The position numbers were made by a program, and so were the translations under genes. This document shows, piece by piece, positions 58,206-64,000 of a DNA stretch of 64,000 nucleotides. Source of the DNA: Mesostigma viride (lineage: Eukaryota > Streptophyta > Mesostigmatophyceae > Mesostigmatales > Mesostigmataceae); NCBI GenBank assembly GCA_009746045.1, contig RPFO01000089.1, forward strand, positions 1,425,666 through 1,489,665, written 5' to 3'. The notes under the pieces were generated by a model. The model was not told where the DNA came from. It saw only the letters and a list, made by a program, of their open reading frames with translations, and made no database searches. The number at the start of each line of letters is the position of its first letter. Position 1 is the stretch's first letter.

Positions 58206-58663
58206 AGTTGGATGGAGACTAGGGACGACGAACAACTGCTGAAGCTGAAAGCGAATGATGATTGTATTAGCAATAATACAATGAGAGAGCAATGGAAGCT
58301 GAGGGCTCAGAATGGAACGTCTGGGCAAACTCGGGTGCTGCGGCACTCCCCAGTGCTACGCCTATATGCCTATGGCAGTGCTCACTGCAGCACCTGCCAG
58401 TGGACAACTGGACACTGCAATGCCATGCGACCACGTCACTAGCAACCAGCTAAGACTCGGCCCGTCAGGCCCGGCTACACCGGACCTGGCGGGTCGATCT
58501 AGCACCTAGGAACAGTCTGGCACTAACTGCACGTCAGTCCACCTGACGCCTCAGTACCGTACGCCCTGCCGTACAGTACTGAGGTGTCCCGCTCAGCCGC
58601 GGTAGGCAATACGCGGCGCGCAGGCCGGAAATCCGTGTGTCAGCCTAAGCATCTCATCTAACT
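58206..58663 (-). repeat. C 5' LTR
   Basis: 458 bp. Immediately inside (58205 downward, minus strand) is TGGACTGAAAAGTTCG, a plausible tRNA primer-binding site since it starts TGG. The tRNA is not identified. Confidence 0.93.
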
Positions 58664-58668
58664 TGGAG

Positions 58669-58937
58669 GAACATGGCAACGAAGCCAGCGGCAGAGAGGA
58701 GCTGCGAGCAAGCATGTCAACTGCGGTGGATGCAGACGTGGGGGAGGCACATGCGGGGCAAGCATGTGTAGGCCTGGAAATCGTGCCAGGGCCCACCGTG
58801 ATTGCAATTGCCGAGTTCTTGCTGAAGCGAGCACTTGCCTCATTGCCGCAGTTGGCAGCCAACAACGCGACAATCACGGAAGTGGATGCTTTGTGCAAGG
58901 AAGAAAACTCGGGATCGGGGAGTCCAGCGGTGGACCT
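58669..58937 (+). CDS. Exon of the unidentified gene, middle part (between C and D)
   Basis: Continues in frame from 50146 once C and one TGGAG are removed. 89 codons without stop (VDADVGEAHAGQACVGLEIV, EFLLKRALASLPQLAANNAT), ending at the left GACCT duplication of element D. It then continues in frame at 61620 after D is removed. Frame conservation across two independent insertions is good evidence that this is coding. Confidence 0.65.
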
Positions 58938-59449
58938 TGTCAAGAATCCTGTCTTGAATATGCCCATTATGCTGACCGTGCAGAAATCTATAATACGGGC
59001 AACTGTATTCGAGCCCTAATTAACAAATAGATATGCTCGGATAGTAGTACCTAAGTGGGATTTGTCCTACGTGAACGGACACTATGACTATGTGCCAAGT
59101 TGTAGAATGGCACTAGGACCATTGGTCACTATCTTCACCAGATTATAGTATTGTGTCATGTGCATGTCATACCATGCCGTACCGAGTCATGCATGCGCAT
59201 GCACCATGTTCCAACATACCAGCTGTCGTTATCGACCCATTGTCGGCCCATGCGCATACCAGGGCCGCCGCCACCACTCACCTACCATAATTACCAATGT
59301 TCACGCTACCTTGAGGTAGCCATGGAAAGCCACACCAAATGGACGTAATAAATAATTTTCCTGGCTCCTGACGCTTAAGTCGGCAATGATTCACCACCTA
59401 CGAATTATTAATTTAAGTCCCCATAATAATAACCCCATGCCTTTTAACA
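58938..59449 (+). repeat. D left LTR
   Basis: 512 bp, TGT...ACA. Confidence 0.94.
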
Positions 59450-61102
59450 TGGCATCGGAGGTCCGGGGCAAGATCTTTCAACGGAATTAACCAACCTCTA
59501 AGCGGCAGCTCACATTTTATTGAGCGCCTTGATCATAGTTTATATTTTCATATACGGAGCAGCTTGGTCGAATTCTTGTACTTGATACGACCATGATTAT
59601 GGCGCAGATGCTACCGTGAAATTCAAGGCTTTCAATCGACTTACTTCAATGTGTGGTAACACCAAATATTCGGGGTGACACCTACCGTCGCTAAAATCCG
59701 TCAAGAATTTCCCAAGCTCCGGTGCGCAGGCCAGATCTACGCTTTTATACTTATATATGCCCGAAACTGATCAAACGCCAACATTTCGGTGATGGGGACG
59801 TCGGCACTGAAGCCTGGCACTCAAAAGGTGCCGGCTCTGGTTCCAGGCAGCGCCAGTGATTTTTTACCTGGCAGCACATTTTTTGGCCGAGTGCAGTGCG
59901 TTCAATCGGCGCGGGGTCACTGACGGGCTCCCACTGAGCCGCGCGAGCTGTGAGCATCGACGAGAAATCGGCGGAGCTGTTTACCTCAAGAATTTTTCAT
60001 GAGAACCGGTCTTTCTTTTGTACCGGCACCATTTCGCGTGGCATCAACATTCTTTTGGGCGCATTCTTTTAAACCGGAATTCTTTTTAAACGGTCATCAC
60101 TTCAAGAGCCCAGAGCCTGCCATGCTCCAAGTTTCCAAGAAAAAGGGGAACATTCCCTGGGTCCTGCTCTCAAGGCCAGCCTGCTGACACAGCTGCACAC
60201 CACACTAAGGAGGGTGCTCACTAACCCCCACGTTGTTTTCAGCACTAGTTGCAGTTTTATAATTCAGTCACATTTAACTAGTTGCAGGCACCACTAGCAG
60301 CAGTAACAGCTAGTTGCATTATCACGTGCCAGCACTAGACACCCACTAGCAACCAGTTGCCCCATAATGTAAGCAGCAGTAACAGCACAGTCCCATCAGC
60401 ACCATCACACTGGCATCAACAAGCACAGCAGGCAACACCAGCAGGAACAGAGTACACTGCATAGTCCATGCAGGCAGCTACCCACACTTGCCTAGCCAGC
60501 AAGGAGAAGTAGTAGCACCCAGCAGCACATGCATGACTCTCCACCACAGGCGTAGAGTAGATAGTAGCTGCAGTCAGCTGCACGCACTTGTCTAGCTAGC
60601 AAGTAGCAGTCCAGCAACCAGCTCTACATCCTCACGTCACAGTTCACCTTGTAGTAGTTGCAGTAAGTTGCATCAAAACCTGTTGGCAAACAAGTCAAAG
60701 TAGCACTACCAGCACCACACAAGAAACTGTACCCACACACAGCATAGATCGTGTGTGCACACACAACAGCTGACGTCACCGGTTTACCAGCAGCTACCAG
60801 TACAGTACCCAACGTTTCCAGCTGCAACCCTGGCATCAACCAGTACCGGCTACAGTCTGCATCCAGCCTCAACACTGAGCAACCAGTCTTTCCAGTTTAA
60901 GAGCCTGTTTCCAGTTTGGCTCCACCCTCGTGTGGCGCACTCCATGTGACAATATGGGGCTACACAACCTTGCCCTCATTTTTCTTGCTGTTTTATATCA
61001 AGACCAGGGTGTCGTGTAAGGAGGGAATCCACTTAGGTACCCGACTACCCTCGCCCAGGATCTAGCATTTGTATTTATAGACAGCATCATGTGCAAGGAG
61101 GG
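59450..61102. other. D interior, non-coding
   Basis: From about 60220 to 60900 it is enriched in CAGCAG, 'agttgcag' and 'ccagcaccac' words, low-complexity without a fixed period. No open frame above 85 codons. Confidence 0.7.
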
Positions 61103-61614
61103 TGTCAAGAATCCTGTCTTGAATATGCCCATTATGCTGACCGTGCAGAAATCTATAATACGGGCAACTGTATTCGAGCCCTAATTAACAAATAGATATG
61201 CTCGGATAGTAGTACCTAAGTGGGATTTGTCCTACGTGAACGGACACTATGACTATGTGCCAAGTTGTAGAATGGCACTAGGACCATTGGTCACTATCTT
61301 CACCAGATTATAGTATTGTGTCATGTGCATGTCATACCATGCCGTACCGAGTCATGCATGCGCATGCACCATGTTCCAACATACCAGCTGTCGTTATCGA
61401 CCCATTGTCGGCCCATGCGCATACCAGGGCCGCCGCCACCACTCACCTACCATAATTACCAATGTTCACGCTACCTTGAGGTAGCCATGGAAAGCCACAC
61501 CAAATGGACGTAATAAATAATTTTCCTGGCTCCTGACGCTTAAGTCGGCAATGATTCACCACCTACGAATTATTAATTTAAGTCCCCATAATAATAACCC
61601 CATGCCCTTTAACA
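61103..61614 (+). repeat. D right LTR
   Basis: 512 bp, TGT...ACA, followed directly by GACCT. Confidence 0.94.
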
Positions 61615-61619
61615 GACCT

Positions 61620-61695
61620 GATGAACAACACAGCCTGTGCCCTTGCAAATGCCGCGCTGCAGTTGGTCTCCAACTCCGTCCATGTTGATGGCAAG
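61620..61695 (+). CDS. Exon of the unidentified gene, 3' end of split exon
   Basis: In frame with 58937 after removal of D (MNNTACALANAALQLVSNSV). Ends at donor AAG|GTCAGT (61696). The intron 61696-61879 is 184 bp and ends 'taattgtgcag'. Confidence 0.6.
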
Positions 61696-61879
61696 GTCAG
61701 TGGTGGCACAGTTTCTTCCTGTTTTGGGTATGACGCATAAATAATTGCCCCTTGTATGTACGGGTGCGGTCGATTGACCTCCCTCCAGCAACATTGCAAC
61801 ATCCGTTACTGACGTCCACTGCATGTGGCGGATGCATTCCTTCTGCATGGTATTTGCCTTGTGTGCCGTAATTGTGCAG

Positions 61880-64000
61880 GGTGTCGTCAGTACATCGGAT
61901 GCACTGGGGCCCCAGGCCGGTCAGGGGGGCATTCCAGCGGAGCAGCAAGCGAGTACATTGACACAGGAGGGGACAAGGCAGGCCGAGGTGGGGGGCAACA
62001 CCGGGGGGGCGGCAGCAAAGGTGGAGCGGGGGAAGCAGGAGGAGGCGGGGGACGCTGAGGCCGAGGAGGGGGCAGCGCCGGGGGGGAGGCAGCAAAGGTG
62101 GAGCGGGGGAAGCAGGAGGAGGCGGGGGAAGCCAAGCCTGAGGGGGGTTGCGCCGGGGGGGAGGCAGCGAAGGTGGAGCAGGTGAAGCAGGAGGCGGGGA
62201 AAGCCAAGGACGAGGAGGGGAGCAGCGCCGGGGGGGAGGCAGCGAAGGTGGAGCAGGTGAAGCAGGAGGAGGGGAAAGCCAAGGACGAGGAGGGGAGCAG
62301 CGCCGGGGGGGAGGCAGCGAAGGTGGAGTGGGTGAAGCAGGAGGAGGGGAAAGCCAAGGACGAGGAGGGGAGCAGCGCCGGGGGGGAGGCAGCGAAGATG
62401 GAGCAGGTGAAGCAGGAGGCGGGGAAAGCCAAGGACGAGGAGGGGAGCAGCGCCGGGGGGGAGGCAGCGAAGGTGGAGTGGGTGAAGCAGGAGGAGGGGA
62501 AAGCCAAGGACGAGGAGGGGAGCAGCGCCGGGGGGGAGGCAGCGAAGGTGGAGCAGGTGAAGCAGGAGGCGGGGAAAGCCAAGGACGAGGAGGGGAGCAG
62601 CGCCGGGGGGAGGCAGCGAAGGTGGAGTGGGTGAAGCAGGAGGAGGGGGGGGAAGCCAAGGACGAGGAGGGGGTCAAGACCAGAGGGGCGGCAGCAAACA
62701 GGAAGCGGGTGAAGCAGGAGGAGGGGGGGGAAGCCAAGCCTGAGGAGGGGGTCAAGACCAGAGGGGCGGCAGCAAAGGGGAAGCGGGTGAAGCAGGAGGA
62801 GGCGGGGCAGGGCAAGGCCGAGGAGGGGAGCAGCGCCGGGGGGGCGGAAGCAAAGGTGGAGCAGGGGAAACAGGGTCAGGCGGGGCAGGGCAAGGCCAAG
62901 GAGGGGAGCAGCGCCGGGGGGGCGGAAGCAAAGGTGGAGCAGGGGAAACAGGGTCAGGCGGGGAAGGGCAAGGCCAAGGAGGGGAGCAGCGCCGGGGGGG
63001 CGGAAGCAAAGGTGGAGCAGGGGAAACAGGGTCAGGCGGGGAAGGGCAAGGCCAAGGAGGGGGGGAAGACAGGAGGGAAGACAGCAAAGGGCAAGCATGG
63101 GAAGAAGGTGGAGACAATCGTGGTGTCGAGTGATGATGAGGAGGATGAGGAGGCGGAGCCGAGGAACTTAGCAACCGATGAGAAGAAGAGCAAGGAAACA
63201 TATTGTCGGTTCTGTGTCATGACCGATAACGCTTATCGTGCACACCACCACCGCCGTCTGTACCCAAACAAACTCACCTTCACCAACTTTGAATCAGGCT
63301 GCCATGTGGACGCAGGTATCATGTTTGTCTGGGCGTTGATCCTCGCGTCCTACTGGGGACGCATGTGGGGGCTGACTTTGATAGTTGGGAGAGCGCGTGG
63401 AGAGGCCCACTGCAGTGAACGATGCGAGGTGGGATGGCGGCTGATGCAGTGTGTGTGGTACCTAGCCTTTGGCACGCCGGGTGATAAGGATTTCTACCAA
63501 CCCAAGCTGGATGAGGCAAGGGACAAGCTACGAGATGCGCTTGCGAGGGTATCCACAGATGTGAAGCCAACGGGAGAGGGCGTCCCAGATGCAACGGTGA
63601 GACTGTTGCTTGACCATGTAGCATTGTGCAACATCACAGAGGGCAACTGGAAGTGCAAGCCCCCCCGCGTCACCGAGGAGCCTCCCTTTTCGCTGATGGA
63701 CCTCTCGTATCGCGAAGAAGCTCACCCCACGCCGCTGTCCGTCACCGACCGCATCAAAAAAGCGTGCCAGTCATCGCTGTGGGCACATCAAGCGCACGCC
63801 ACGGAAGGTGAGCAGTATCCTGAACCACTGTGCTTCCACCCGCGCACGTTCGCTGAGATGCCCCCATACCTGGCCTTCTGCAACCTCCACAACTGGAAAA
63901 CGCTGCCATGCAGGAAGTACAAGGGAGGGGATGTGCCAGTGACAGTGGAGGGGGTGCAGTTGATGGTGGATGGCAAGATGTGCACAGTGGACTTGCACCT
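61880..64000 (+). CDS. Long last visible exon of the unidentified gene, open to window end
   Basis: After the acceptor at 61879 the frame reads GVVSTSDALGPQAGQGG, then a 75-bp Lys/Glu-rich repeat (KVEQVKQEEGKAKDEEGSSA), later 78-bp variants, then an acidic stretch (SSDDEEDEEAEP). A globular C-terminal part follows, with a possible zinc site (YCRFCVMTDNAYRAHHHRRL), GWRLMQCVWYLAFGTPGDKD and EPLCFHPRTFAEMPPYLAFC, still open at 64000. There are two frame steps, near 62075-62090 and at 62605-62610. The second is visibly one G short (six instead of the seven of all other units). I recognise no family. Low-complexity linker plus Cys/His/Trp-rich end would suit a DNA-binding transposon protein, which fits the CACTA context but is unproven. 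Confidence 0.65.
62160..63060 (+). repeat. Coding minisatellite, 75-78 bp
   Basis: 'gcgaaggtggag' recurs every 75 bp from 62167 (62242, 62317 and on) for about seven units, then 78-bp variants with 'aaggtggagcagggg' to about 63060. Because the period is a multiple of 3, copy-number change keeps the frame. Reverse-strand Pro/Ser-rich frames are shadows. Confidence 0.92.

Larger units (their letters stand above)
58938..61614 (+). mobile_element. D: non-coding LTR retrotransposon (LARD/TRIM type)
   Basis: Direct repeats 58938-59449 and 61103-61614, each 512 bp, starting TGTCAAG and ending TTAACA (canonical TG...CA), with one difference that I can see. GACCT flanks at 58933-58937 and 61615-61619. 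The 1,653-bp interior has no gag or pol. Orientation is arbitrary. It must be mobilised by proteins from another element. Its canonical ends exclude the A/C family as the parent. Confidence 0.93.

Noticed and set aside
61697..63201. Long Pro/Ser/Leu-rich minus-strand frames
   Set aside because: Shadows of the Lys/Glu-rich coding minisatellite on the plus strand.

Overview
The window is nuclear DNA of a eukaryote. It has spliceosomal-type introns, LTR retrotransposons, a non-LTR retrotransposon, hAT-like and CACTA-like DNA transposons, microsatellites and long tandem arrays, and no prokaryotic gene order, rRNA or convincing tRNA. The BED-finger hAT protein and the Copia-type polyproteins would fit a plant or green-algal lineage, but I cannot name the species. 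Nearly all coding sequence belongs to mobile elements or to a gene that may be carried by one. I found no conserved housekeeping gene.

Layout. 1-6.9 kb is repeat-rich DNA: an 86-bp tandem array, ~140-bp degenerate repeats with perfect palindromes, a GGAT microsatellite, 3' ends of dispersed elements, and one unidentified broken gene. 6.9-14.4 kb is a decayed Copia-like element (R1, minus strand) split by a 3.2-kb element with perfect 40-bp terminal inverted repeats and a TA duplication (T1), and probably by a second palindrome-ended element (T2). 16.0-39.2 kb is one LTR retrotransposon (A, minus strand). Its two ~645-bp LTRs are almost identical, it is flanked by the 5-bp duplication TAAAT, and three other elements have blown it apart: a 6.5-kb non-LTR retrotransposon (L, plus strand, 26-bp duplication), a 1.3-kb hAT-like element (8-bp duplication) and a 6.9-kb element with subterminal arrays (F). 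Removing the inserts restores the reading frame at each junction. 39.2-41.3 kb holds LINE-like and other element tails. 41.3-46.5 kb is the 3' part of a second copy of the A family (B), interrupted by a tandemly duplicated 1.5-kb insert. B stops at a CACTA-type terminus at 46486. From there to the window end runs a multi-exon plus-strand gene of unknown function whose last visible exon has no stop before 64000. This gene holds a six-copy 357-bp array in an intron, and one exon is split by a complete 8.5-kb LTR retrotransposon (C, TSD TGGAG) and, 269 bp further on, by a 2.7-kb non-coding LTR element (D, TSD GACCT).

Main points. Elements A, B, C and R1 appear to form one distinctive Copia-like lineage. 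Where the full order is visible (A and C) it is gag, integrase, aspartic-protease-like domain, reverse transcriptase, RNase H. The protease motif is D-T-(Q/N) instead of D-(S/T)-G (A, C, R1), the RT motif is HGDD instead of YVDD (A, C, R1), and the LTRs run AGTT...AACT instead of TG...CA (A, B, C). Element L joins a PHD finger, a RING-H2 finger, C2H2-like fingers, an RT and a restriction-like endonuclease, and has a 5' array of 170-bp monomers. In the young elements almost all frameshifts go in the direction of a single missing base, often near homopolymers. Consensus-sequence deletions may therefore be hiding intact ORFs.
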